DNA from: Caccocola sp964450835
GTDB taxonomy: Bacteria; Synergistota; Synergistia; Synergistales; Synergistaceae
DNA: 28,632 nt
Assembly (NCBI GenBank): GCA_964450835.1
Contig: CAYVEQ010000025.1
Span: 1 to 28,632 of the forward strand
Reading direction: 5' to 3'
Shown: positions 15,544-22,793 of the stretch, piece by piece
How positions within the stretch are numbered: position 1 is the first letter of the stretch
How the letters are laid out: each line of letters begins with the position of its first letter
Notes under the pieces: generated by a model
What the model was told of the DNA's origin: nothing
The model's database searches: none
Seen by the model: the letters and a program-made list of their open reading frames with translations, nothing else
Program-made: the position numbers and the translations under genes

Positions 15544-16326
15544 CTACGAAATCCACGGCCATCGCGGCGCAAGGCCGAAAAAGCCTGTGATTTCTCCTCC
15601 GAAAAGAACAGCGGCGGCGCACCCGGCGCAGAGAGACGGGGCAAGAGGCACGGCGGTCTCCCGCGCCGCGCGCCCGGCCGCGAGAGACAGCAGCGCGAAA
15701 AAACCGCCGACCATAAAGCCGATGTAAAGAGCGGCGGCGGTGAAGTGAAGCCCCAGAAAAGAGCCGAGTCCCGTCATAAGAGTCGCGTCGCCCGTTCCCA
15801 TGCGCCCGCGGCTCAAAAAAATTATCGCGCCGATAAAGGCGGCGCCTAAGGCACCCCCCGCCGCGCCGTCAAAGAGAGCGCCGAGCCCGCCCGGCGCTCG
15901 CAGCAATAAAGCGGTGCCCGACGCGGCGAAAGCCCATGAGTCATAGATATAGCCTGTTTCGATGTCAGTGATTGTATGGAAAGCGAGAAAAGAAATCATC
16001 GCCGAAGAAAAAATAAAGCGATAGGAAAGGCCGAAACGGAAGAGAAAAAGCGCGCATAAAAGGCCGCACGCCGTCTCGGCGGCGAAATCGCGGAGAGGGA
16101 TCCGCTCTTTGCAGAAGCGGCAGCGGCCGCGCAGAAAGATAAACGAAAGCACTGGGACGAGGTCGCGCGGCGAAAGTGCCGAACCGCAGAAAGCGCACTT
16201 CGAACATGAGAGCCCGAAAAATTTTTCGCCCGCAGCGGCGCGGGAAGCCGCGGCCGCGGAGAAAGAGCCGAGAGAGGCTCCGAGAAAGAAAGCGGGAATA
16301 ATAAAAGCCCGATAGGGCAGAGCCAT
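15544..16326 (-). CDS. Prepilin peptidase (type IV leader peptidase, A24)
   Basis: A 260-residue polytopic membrane aspartyl protease that cleaves and N-methylates type IV prepilins. Residues 40-75 carry the zinc-binding cysteine pairs (CSKCAFC and CRFC) in the cytosolic methylase loop. The two catalytic aspartates are in TDIETGYIYD and MGTGDATL, the latter being the GxGD motif. About seven or eight hydrophobic segments are visible. Length is normal for the PilD family. No pilin or pilus assembly genes are adjacent, so its substrates are encoded elsewhere. The ATG is preceded by GAGGTG. It lies only about 30 bp upstream of the SagB-like exported protein on the same strand, so the two may share a transcript. 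Confidence 0.92.
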   Translation of the reverse strand: MALPYRAFIIPAFFLGASLGSFSAAAASRAAAGEKFFGLSCSKCAFCGSALSPRDLVPVLSFIFLRGRCRFCKERIPLRDFAAETACGLLCALFLFRFGLSYRFIFSSAMISFLAFHTITDIETGYIYDSWAFAASGTALLLRAPGGLGALFDGAAGGALGAAFIGAIIFLSRGRMGTGDATLMTGLGSFLGLHFTAAALYIGFMVGGFFALLSLAAGRAARETAVPLAPSLCAGCAAAVLFGGEITGFFGLAPRWPWIS

Positions 16327-16409
16327 GTAGACACCTCGCAGCGCGGAAAGCTAAAATACCAACCGGAATATATTTTACACGAATAAAGAAGATAAAGGGG
16401 AAAAGCCAA

Positions 16410-16613
16410 ATGCCGATAATCGTAGTCAACATCAGAGAAGGCCGCTCCGTCGAGCAGAAGCGCATGATGGCGGAGAAAGTGACCGACGCGGTATGCGACA
16501 CGATGAGGGTCAGCCGCGCGGCGGTGCGCATAATAATCAACGAGATGAAAGACGAGAACTTCGCGCGAGGCGGCGTGCTTGTCTGCGACGACGCGGAGGC
16601 CCCGAAAGTCTGA
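16410..16613 (+). CDS. 4-oxalocrotonate tautomerase-family protein
   Basis: A 67-residue protein of the 4-OT superfamily. Pro2 becomes the N-terminal catalytic proline after Met removal, and Arg12 (IREGRS) matches the substrate-binding arginine. The 60-70-residue beta-alpha-beta unit, with VEQKRMMAEKVTDAV and the VRIIINEM strand, is typical. Such proteins form hexamers and tautomerise enols or dehalogenate; the physiological substrate here is unknown. AAGGGG precedes the ATG. It stands alone on the plus strand between two minus-strand groups. Confidence 0.85.
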   Translation: MPIIVVNIREGRSVEQKRMMAEKVTDAVCDTMRVSRAAVRIIINEMKDENFARGGVLVCDDAEAPKV

Positions 16614-16717
16614 CGCGCGCCCGTCGTTCCGCGCGACCCAGCGCCGCGCGGGAATTGCGGCGGCAGTCTCCCGTCGCCGCAGCGGGTTCTCTGTTTTCGT
16701 GAACGTCCCGGCGCAGT

Positions 16718-16751
16718 AAAAAAGCGCCGCCGCGGGCATCCCGCAGCGGCG
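16718..16751 (-). terminator. Terminator of the five-gene dehydrogenase operon
   Basis: Read on the minus strand, a 12-bp stem with one mismatch (16740-16751 with 16725-16736) and a three-base loop is followed by T6 (16723-16718). It lies about 30 bp after the last gene of the operon. Confidence 0.8.
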
Positions 16752-16783
16752 TGTATGTGTTTTGCGAATCCAGCCGAATGTTA

Positions 16784-17932
16784 TTAAACGACGTTCGGCT
16801 CGATGATTCTTTCTCCGCGCTCGAAGCGGCGGTAGTCCATGATCGTCGGGTCAATCGGCGGAGTGTCGCCGTTTAGCAGAGCGGTCATTATCTGTCCCGC
16901 GACAGGGCCGAGCATGAAGCCGTGGCCTGAGAATCCGGTCGCGTGCCAGAAGTGCTTCACGTCCGTCTCGCCGAGTATCGGGGCCGCGTCCGGCGTCATG
17001 TCGTAATGCCCGGCCCACTGGCGGACGATGCGGATGTTCTTAGCGCGCGGCAGGAGTTTGAGAACCGTGCGCGCGATGCTCGCCACGGAATGCACAGTCG
17101 AGGTGTAGCCGACGAGCGGCTCGTGTGACGGGCTTTCGCCCGCGATGATGGAGCCGTGCGGACGCTGCTGGATGTAGTAGTTTCCGCTGAAGCTCATGAG
17201 CATCGGAGGGCAGACGCCCGGGTCTACGGGCTCAGTGATGATTATCTCGTGGCGTTCGGCCCAGTTCGGGAGCTTTATACCCGCCATGGCGGCGACGTCC
17301 TGAGCCCACGAGCCGGCGCAGTTGATAACGTCGCCGCACTCGATTGTCCCGCGGTTGGTTTCGACGGCCTTTATCTTGCCGCCCTCGACCTTAAGCCCGG
17401 TGACTTCGGTGAACTTGCAGAATTTCGCCCCGAGGCGCTTAGCCGCCTCCTGGAAGGCGAACGTCGTGAGGAACGGGTCGGCGTGTCCGTCGCGGTTGTA
17501 GAAGGTAAAGCCGATCGCGTCGTCAACCGCCACGCCGGGGCATATCTCCTGCGCGCGCTTCACGTCGGTGAATATTTCTGTATTGATGCCCAAGCTGTGC
17601 TGAAGTTCGACGTTCTTTTTGAACTGCTCCCACTCTTTTTCCTTGTAGGCGACGAGCAGGTAGCCGCCCTGGTTCAGCCCGGTCGGGAGGCCGAGCTCCT
17701 CGTCCAGATGTTCGAACGTGTCAAGGCAGGCGAGAGCCATGCGGCAGTTGAGCTCAAGCCCCCACTGCGCTCTTATGCCCGCGCCGCAACGTCCGGTCGA
17801 GCCGGAGCAGACAGTGTTTTTCTCTACGAGGACAACGTTCTTGCGTCCTGATTTTGCAAGGTAGTAAGCTGTGGCGGTGCCCACTACGCCTCCGCCTATT
17901 ACGACTATATCGGCTGTTTTCGGGAAATCCAT
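16784..17932 (-). CDS. FAD-dependent amine/amino-acid dehydrogenase subunit (PdhB/HcnC-like)
   Basis: A 382-residue flavoprotein of the D-amino-acid oxidase/glycine oxidase fold. It has a dinucleotide loop GGGVVG (residues 13-18), the family's CGAGIRAQWG stretch after the first sheet and the C-terminal FAD-closing segment TGFSGHGFMLGPVAG. It is the substrate-oxidising subunit in L-proline dehydrogenase (PdhB), HcnC and sarcosine oxidase beta. The operon order (2Fe-2S, FAD/NAD subunit, 4Fe-4S, BFD, this) puts it at the end of an electron-transfer complex. The substrate may be L- or D-proline, hydroxyproline, sarcosine or a D-amino acid; sequence alone does not decide. Start: ATG at 17932 after AGGAGG; a GTG at 17944 lies within that site. 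Cytosolic or membrane-associated. Confidence 0.85.
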   Translation of the reverse strand: MDFPKTADIVVIGGGVVGTATAYYLAKSGRKNVVLVEKNTVCSGSTGRCGAGIRAQWGLELNCRMALACLDTFEHLDEELGLPTGLNQGGYLLVAYKEKEWEQFKKNVELQHSLGINTEIFTDVKRAQEICPGVAVDDAIGFTFYNRDGHADPFLTTFAFQEAAKRLGAKFCKFTEVTGLKVEGGKIKAVETNRGTIECGDVINCAGSWAQDVAAMAGIKLPNWAERHEIIITEPVDPGVCPPMLMSFSGNYYIQQRPHGSIIAGESPSHEPLVGYTSTVHSVASIARTVLKLLPRAKNIRIVRQWAGHYDMTPDAAPILGETDVKHFWHATGFSGHGFMLGPVAGQIMTALLNGDTPPIDPTIMDYRRFERGERIIEPNVV

Positions 17933-17947
17933 ATTCTGTTGCACCTC

Positions 17948-18217
17948 CTAATCGCAGTCCTCGGCAAGGAGGCTGATTTTTATCGGTTTCACAGGCGGCC
18001 TGATCGTTCCGGGCGCTATGTCGGCGACGTTGCGCCCTGTGGCTTTGGCAAGCTCGCGCAGGATAATATCTCTGCAGCCGCGTCCCTGGCACGGCCCCAT
18101 ACCAACGCGCAGAAGTCTTTTCAGCTCGTCAAATTCTGTGTAGCCTGCGGCTATCCATTTTCTGATTTCGTCTATTTCTATTTCTTCGCAGCGGCATATT
18201 ACGTTTGCCTTAGCCAT
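17948..18217 (-). CDS. BFD-like 2Fe-2S subunit (PdhF-like)
   Basis: An 89-residue protein with the bacterioferritin-associated ferredoxin-type 2Fe-2S motif: Cys8-x-Cys10 and Cys43-x4-Cys48 (GPCQGRGC). In PDH1-type proline dehydrogenases and HcnB such a domain carries electrons between the two flavin subunits, and here it is a separate gene as in archaeal pdhF. Its ATG directly follows the stop codon of the 4Fe-4S gene (TAAATG), so translation is coupled. The C-terminus (residues 55-89) is a short tail of unclear role. Confidence 0.87.
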   Translation of the reverse strand: MAKANVICRCEEIEIDEIRKWIAAGYTEFDELKRLLRVGMGPCQGRGCRDIILRELAKATGRNVADIAPGTIRPPVKPIKISLLAEDCD

Positions 18218-18733
18218 TTAGCGCACCACCTTTATCGCCCGTATCTCGTCGTATTTGTCTTTCGGAATCACTACGCTCACAACGTATGTCCTGTCTTTTG
18301 AAGGCTCCGCCACCGCAAGCACCTCGCCGTCGGCCAGTTCGCTTCCGTCTCTGCCGAGGCATTTGACCGTCTCGCCTTTTTCCGGAAGCGGAAGAAGCTC
18401 GTAGGGGAGTTTGATTACCGCTTTGTCCTCTGCGTAGGTCAGGTCTATCACGAAGCAGGCGAGTCCGGGACACCTCGACACGCATATTCCGCATCCGGTG
18501 CATTTCGCGTAGTTTATCTTCGGTACGTCGTTGATGTCCTCAAAGGGAAGCACCGCGCCTGTCGGGCAGCTTGTGTAGCAGGGGTTGCACGGTATTCTTT
18601 TGGGGCATTCTATTACGACGTAACCGCCTTTTTTCTTCTCCCATTCCTCTTTCGGCGGAAGAACCGCTCCCTCGCAGTGTTCCACCAGTATCCCGCTGTT
18701 GAACAGTTTTTCTTTATCGCAGCAGCAGCTCAT
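18218..18733 (-). CDS. 4Fe-4S electron-transfer subunit (PdhX-like)
   Basis: A 171-residue protein with two 4Fe-4S-type clusters. One set is Cys49, Cys52 and Cys56 (with Cys43 or a later Cys as fourth ligand); the second is Cys78, Cys81, Cys84 and Cys88 (KCTGCGICVSRCP). Residues 100-171 form a beta-rich domain without cysteines. The N-terminus begins with three consecutive cysteines (MSCCCDKEK). Gene order and size match PdhX-type subunits of archaeal L-proline dehydrogenase, where a ferredoxin-like protein links flavin subunits. GGGAGGCG precedes the ATG and overlaps the stop of the upstream gene. Cytosolic partner of the flanking flavoproteins. Confidence 0.82.
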   Translation of the reverse strand: MSCCCDKEKLFNSGILVEHCEGAVLPPKEEWEKKKGGYVVIECPKRIPCNPCYTSCPTGAVLPFEDINDVPKINYAKCTGCGICVSRCPGLACFVIDLTYAEDKAVIKLPYELLPLPEKGETVKCLGRDGSELADGEVLAVAEPSKDRTYVVSVVIPKDKYDEIRAIKVVR

Positions 18734-18736
18734 CGT

Positions 18737-19837
18737 TTACGCCTCCCATCCGTCTACCATTACCTGCTTGATACCGGCAACTATTTTCTCTCCAACTTCT
18801 CCGGCGCGGAGGTGGCCGAGTCTCGTCCAGTATTCGGAGAATTTGTCCTCGCAGACCGTGTGCCCGAGCGCTTTTGCCGCGCTGTGGCCCGCTATTCTGC
18901 CTTCCACCATGGCGGCCGAGGCTTCTTCTATGCCGGAGGCGTCTCCCGCTACCCAGATGTCGGGGTTGCTCGTGCGCATATTTTTGTCTCTGTAGGGAAC
19001 ATATCCGCAGAGCTGCGGCACGTAGCGCATCTTGCAGCCGGCCTGCCAGAAGAGTTCGGTGGTCGGCGTCAGGCCTACCGCCATGCAGATGATGTCGCAG
19101 TCTATCTTCTTCGCTTCGCCTACCGGCTGGAATTTGTCGTCAAGCCCCTGAATCATGGCTCCCTCGAGCACTTTGTCGCCGATGGCTTCCGTTACGGTGT
19201 GCTGAAGGAGAATCGGTATGCCGAGGCGGCGTATCTTCGCCGCGTGCACCCAGTAGCCGCCGATTTTCGGCATGGCTTCGACTACCGCAGCCACTTCAAC
19301 GCCCGCCTGCGCGAGCTGGTAGCTGACGATGAGCCCGATGTTGCCGGCGCCTACCATGAGGACGCGTTTGCCCGGTACGACACCGTAGACGTTCATGAGA
19401 GTCTGTACCGCGCCGGCGCCGTAAACTCCTGGAAGGTCGTTGTTCGGGAAGGGGATCATTCTTTCCTGCGCACCTGTTGCTATTACGGCTTTTTTCGCCT
19501 TTATCCTGTAATAGCTTTCCTCGCCTTCCATTACCGTGTAGACGCCGTCTTCGGGGTAATAGCCTGTTACCGTGGAGTTGCAGCGGATTTCCACTTTGTC
19601 GCCGAGCGCTGCGATTTCGTCAAGAAGTATGTCCGCTATTTTGTATCCTCTGGTTCCCGCGTACTCGTCGCGCGAGCCGAAGAATTTATGCGTCTGTTTG
19701 ACGAGCTGTCCTCCGGGATGAAGGTCACTCTCTATCACCGCGACTTTCGCCCCCGCCCCGGCCGCTTCCGCCGCCGCGCAGAGTCCCGCCGCTCCGCCGC
19801 CAACCACCAGGAGGTCGGTTTCATATATTTTCTTCAT
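18737..19837 (-). CDS. NAD(P)/FAD-dependent oxidoreductase subunit (PdhA/HcnB-like)
   Basis: A 366-residue pyridine-nucleotide disulfide oxidoreductase-fold protein. It has an FAD loop GGGAAG (residues 13-18), an NAD(P) loop GAGNIG (163-168) and a closing FAD motif VAGDASGIEEAS. HcnB has this fold but often with a fused BFD domain; here BFD is a separate downstream gene, as in PdhA/PdhF. It would pass electrons from the amine dehydrogenase via Fe-S proteins to NAD+ or ferredoxin. It follows the 2Fe-2S gene closely and has a GGGAGGG ribosome site. No substrate pocket can be inferred. Confidence 0.87.
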   Translation of the reverse strand: MKKIYETDLLVVGGGAAGLCAAAEAAGAGAKVAVIESDLHPGGQLVKQTHKFFGSRDEYAGTRGYKIADILLDEIAALGDKVEIRCNSTVTGYYPEDGVYTVMEGEESYYRIKAKKAVIATGAQERMIPFPNNDLPGVYGAGAVQTLMNVYGVVPGKRVLMVGAGNIGLIVSYQLAQAGVEVAAVVEAMPKIGGYWVHAAKIRRLGIPILLQHTVTEAIGDKVLEGAMIQGLDDKFQPVGEAKKIDCDIICMAVGLTPTTELFWQAGCKMRYVPQLCGYVPYRDKNMRTSNPDIWVAGDASGIEEASAAMVEGRIAGHSAAKALGHTVCEDKFSEYWTRLGHLRAGEVGEKIVAGIKQVMVDGWEA

Positions 19838-19855
19838 GATCTGTTTTCCCTCCCC

Positions 19856-20173
19856 CTAAACTTCCATAGGCACGCGGCCCTTGTCGCGCTGTGTCTCTAC
19901 CTTCATCCCCGCGGCCAGAGGCGTGACACAGGTGCGAACGTTGGGAACCCCGTCGACTACCATAAAGCATGAACTGCATTTGCCTATGGCGCAGAAAAAT
20001 CCCCTTGTTCTCTTCATCTCAGGCGTTACGCGGTAAACCTGAACACCGTTCGCGTGAAGCGCCATCGCTATCGGCTCCCCCTCGAAGCCTTTCAGCTCTC
20101 TGCCGTCGAAGGTGAACGTTACCTCGCGCCCGTGACTGAATTCCAGTATCGGGTGTCTCTCGATTAGCTCCAT
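19856..20173 (-). CDS. 2Fe-2S ferredoxin-like subunit (HcnA/SoxA N-terminal-like)
   Basis: A 105-residue plant-type 2Fe-2S (Fer2_4) protein with cysteines Cys61, Cys66, Cys69 and Cys82, corresponding to the N-terminal domain of sarcosine oxidase alpha and to HcnA. It is the first gene of the five-gene operon, with AAGGAGGG before its ATG and a likely promoter about 150 bp upstream. Together the five genes encode a split version of a multi-subunit amine dehydrogenase. Confidence 0.87.
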   Translation of the reverse strand: MELIERHPILEFSHGREVTFTFDGRELKGFEGEPIAMALHANGVQVYRVTPEMKRTRGFFCAIGKCSSCFMVVDGVPNVRTCVTPLAAGMKVETQRDKGRVPMEV

Positions 20174-20292
20174 TTGCCTGCTCCCTCCTTGCGATTAAGC
20201 GCGGCGCGGAGGCCGCGCTGCTGATATTGACCGATGACCCCGTGTTGCCGAGGCGCGTCAAAAAAATGATTTAGAAATAAATATTTTGTTGC

Positions 20293-20332
20293 CTACGTAG
20301 AATATTTTGATATACTTTTGAAACTTTGTCAA
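20293..20332 (-). promoter_or_regulatory. Promoter and palindromic operator of dehydrogenase operon
   Basis: In the AT-rich 261-bp gap, on the minus strand, a consensus -35 TTGACA (20332-20327) is followed after 17 bp by CAAAAT (20309-20304) as -10. A perfect 8-bp palindrome CTACGTAG (20293-20300) covers the predicted start of transcription and is flanked by two TATTTTG repeats. It is a candidate operator for the YheO/DauR-like regulator encoded just upstream. The rest of the gap shows no gene. Confidence 0.5.
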
Positions 20333-20434
20333 GGCGCACAAAAAGATATATATAAAAGATTTGCGAAACAAAAAAGCACCCGCTCAATTTAATTTTCCGA
20401 GGGCAGTGGGATTTGACTTCTCCGGCACGGGGCG

Positions 20435-21130
20435 CTAATCTTTTTTCTGTATCTCCCGTATGTACGAATATATCGTGAATTTCGTGTTGCCCATTTCCGA
20501 GGCGAGAATATCGACCGAGCCTTTGAGCAGGAAAAAGCCTTTGTCATGCAGTTCGCGTATGACATCTTTTTTCTCCGGCTTCGTGAGATATTTGAAAGGC
20601 TTGCCGATGCGGCGCTTGGTCTGCGCGAGAGAGGCCCCGACCACTTCCTCTATGTCCTGCGCGAACGACTCGCGCACCGGCTCGGGGAAACCTGTTGCGT
20701 TTGTCTCGGGCCCTGCGCCGTCGCCGCTTATTTCGACGCGGAGCAGGCTTTCTATAAGCTCGCGGGCGGCCGCGGCTTTTTTCAGGTCGTAGTTGATGCA
20801 GAGGAACCCTATGATTTTATCGTTCTCGTCGCGGATGAATATGCAGCTGCATTTGATGAGTTCGCCCCGGTTGTTTTTCGCGATGTAGTTGAATACGCCC
20901 TCGCGGTGCTGATATTCCTCGGATTGGAGCATCAGGAGGCCGAAGTCGGTCATCGGGCCGCCCTCGCTGCGCCCTGTTACGTAGCCGTTTTCACAGAGGA
21001 CAAGAGAGTGCTCCGGCATCGAAACGTCGTGCAAGTTCACCTCGTAGTCTTTGCCGAGTATCCTCGCCAGCCCGCGGACTACGGGAATAAGTATTCTGAG
21101 TTTCGGGTTCATGTTCAGAGCGGCCGTCAT
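20435..21130 (-). CDS. YheO/DauR-family transcriptional regulator
   Basis: A 231-residue regulator with an N-terminal YheO-type PAS-like sensor domain (residues 10-125: LARILGKDYEVNLHD, the GPMTDF segment and the final IGFLCINYD strand) and a C-terminal helix-turn-helix (residues 175-231: KKDVIRELHDKGFFLLKGSVD). The family includes DauR, which controls D-arginine dehydrogenase in Pseudomonas. Placement upstream of the amine dehydrogenase operon on the same strand suggests it responds to that enzyme's substrate or a D-amino acid; this is inference. Start: ATG at 21130 after GGGGGTG. A GTG at 21166 falls inside the predicted -10 element and is rejected. A 60-residue linker between domains is Gly/Pro-rich. 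Confidence 0.85.
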   Translation of the reverse strand: MTAALNMNPKLRILIPVVRGLARILGKDYEVNLHDVSMPEHSLVLCENGYVTGRSEGGPMTDFGLLMLQSEEYQHREGVFNYIAKNNRGELIKCSCIFIRDENDKIIGFLCINYDLKKAAAARELIESLLRVEISGDGAGPETNATGFPEPVRESFAQDIEEVVGASLAQTKRRIGKPFKYLTKPEKKDVIRELHDKGFFLLKGSVDILASEMGNTKFTIYSYIREIQKKD

Positions 21131-21157
21131 GCTATGCACCCCCGTTTGTATTTGTTC

Positions 21158-21186
21158 ATTGTACACGAATTGTCGCCGCAGGACAA
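21158..21186 (-). promoter_or_regulatory. Promoter of the YheO-like regulator
   Basis: On the minus strand TTGTCC (21186-21181), a 17-bp spacer and TACAAT (21163-21158) form a good sigma-70-type promoter about 28 bp before the chosen ATG. From 21187 to 21470 no gene or signal is recognised. Confidence 0.55.
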
Positions 21187-21470
21187 AGTCATGACGAACG
21201 AGGGATTGTTATCCGAATTCCGTGCGCAGGGGGGGAAAGCGCAGGGTCGTTCAGCAAGCCGCGCGCTGGAGAAGCGGGGCAGCGGACGGAAGAAGGGCGG
21301 CGCCGAGCGGGTCGCGGAGAGAGGCTTAGGTCTTTGCCTTTGCGGGTTTCTCCAAGCGTGTGCCGTGTGCGCCGCGGAGACAGACCGCGCTCAGAACCGA
21401 GGCGGCCGCGAGAGGTGTAGGGAGAGTGCTGCGTGTGCTGCCCGAACATGACGGGAGCCGGGCTTTGCGC

Positions 21471-21504
21471 AAAAAAAGCAAGCCCCGCAGTGCGCGGGGC
21501 ATGC
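21471..21504 (-). terminator. Terminator after aminotransferase
   Basis: On the minus strand an 11-bp stem with one mismatch (21494-21504 with 21478-21488) and a five-base loop is followed by T7 (21477-21471). It lies about 23 bp beyond the aminotransferase stop codon. Confidence 0.8.
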
Positions 21505-21526
21505 ATGGCTGTTTGGCCTTTATCGT

Positions 21527-22714
21527 TTATCTTTCGCGGCTCGGCACAGACTCTCTGATGACTTCACCCAGGCGTCTGATGCCTTCGCGGATGGCTTCCG
21601 GAGTGGAGTTGGTGTAGTTGAGGCGGAATGTGTTCACGTTGCTCTTGCCGACGTAGAAGGGATCTCCAGGCACGAAGGCGACTTTCTTTTCCATCGCTTT
21701 GTGGAAGAGCTTCAGCGCCGACTGTCCTTCGGGAAGTGTGACCCAGATGAACATGCCGCCTTCAGGCTCCGTGTATTTTATATTCTCTGGGAAGTATTCT
21801 TTTATGGCCTCGAGCATAGCGTCGGACTGCATTTTGTAGAGGGCCACTATTTTGTCGACGTGCTGCCGGTACTCGTTGTGCGCAAGGTAGTCGTAAATCA
21901 TGTACTGCGAGAAGATGTTCGTGTGAAGGTCGCTTGACTGCTTCGCGGTGATCAGGTGCTGCATCAGCTCGTTGTCCTGTGTGATCATAAAGCCGAGGCG
22001 CATACCCGGGGTGACTGTCTTTGAGAAAGAACCGTGGAGAACGCTGTGGGCGAGTTTGCCGCCGCCGATATAGGGGAGCTTCTCGCCTTTGAAGCGAAGC
22101 TCGCCGTAGGGGTCGTCCTCGATGAGCACAGTGTCGTATTTGTCGAAGAGCTCGCAGATGGCTTCGCGGCGTTCCCGGGTGTAGGTAAGGCCGGTCGGGT
22201 TCTGGAAGTTGGGGACGGTGTAGGCGAACTTCACGCCTTTTTTGAGAGCCGACTCGAGTTCGTCGAGCTTTAGTCCCTCGTGCTCCAGCGTAACTGTGTA
22301 GAATGTCGGCTCAAACATCATGAAGGCCTGTATCGCGCCTAGGTAGCCCGGCTCTTCCATGATTACGCCGTCGCCCTTGTTGAGCAGGACCTTTGCTATG
22401 AGATCGAGTGCCTGCTGGGAGCCCGTGACGATGAGGACGTTGTCGGCGACGAGGTTCAGGCCGTAGTTGCGGTTGTACTTGTCCGCCACGTACTGGCGGA
22501 GAGGCGCGTAGCCGTTTGTCGTGGAGTACTGGAAAACTTTGCCCTTATATTCGTCTATTATTCTGCACGCGGATTCTTTGAGGGCTTCCTGCGGGAAGGA
22601 GATCGGGTTCGGGAGGCCGCCGGCGAAAGAGATGACGGAGGGGTCTTCCGTGACCTTGAGTATGTCTCTGATGAAAGACGAGGGCGTCTTTATGATTCTG
22701 TCCGAATAGCGCAT
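21527..22714 (-). CDS. PLP aminotransferase (2-aminoadipate/MocR-like class I)
   Basis: A 395-residue fold-type I aminotransferase. PLP lysine is Lys232 (HGSFSKTVTPGMRLGF), the pyridine-nitrogen aspartate lies in the IEDDPYGE motif, and the NFQNPTG motif binds the phosphate side. The N-terminus (SVISFAGGLPNP) is typical of the LysN/2-aminoadipate and kynurenine aminotransferase group, which act broadly on aromatic and 2-aminoadipate-like donors with 2-oxoglutarate. Length is normal. AGGAGTGA precedes the ATG. It is 79 bp downstream of another aminotransferase on the same strand, so probably co-transcribed. It likely feeds amino-acid catabolism of the neighbourhood; the exact donor cannot be told. 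Confidence 0.85.
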   Translation of the reverse strand: MRYSDRIIKTPSSFIRDILKVTEDPSVISFAGGLPNPISFPQEALKESACRIIDEYKGKVFQYSTTNGYAPLRQYVADKYNRNYGLNLVADNVLIVTGSQQALDLIAKVLLNKGDGVIMEEPGYLGAIQAFMMFEPTFYTVTLEHEGLKLDELESALKKGVKFAYTVPNFQNPTGLTYTRERREAICELFDKYDTVLIEDDPYGELRFKGEKLPYIGGGKLAHSVLHGSFSKTVTPGMRLGFMITQDNELMQHLITAKQSSDLHTNIFSQYMIYDYLAHNEYRQHVDKIVALYKMQSDAMLEAIKEYFPENIKYTEPEGGMFIWVTLPEGQSALKLFHKAMEKKVAFVPGDPFYVGKSNVNTFRLNYTNSTPEAIREGIRRLGEVIRESVPSRER

Positions 22715-22793
22715 TTCAACATCACTCCTGATTTGATTTCCTTATTTTAATAAGTTTGCCGCGCGCGGAAAACTCGCCGCACGTCGTATTTTT

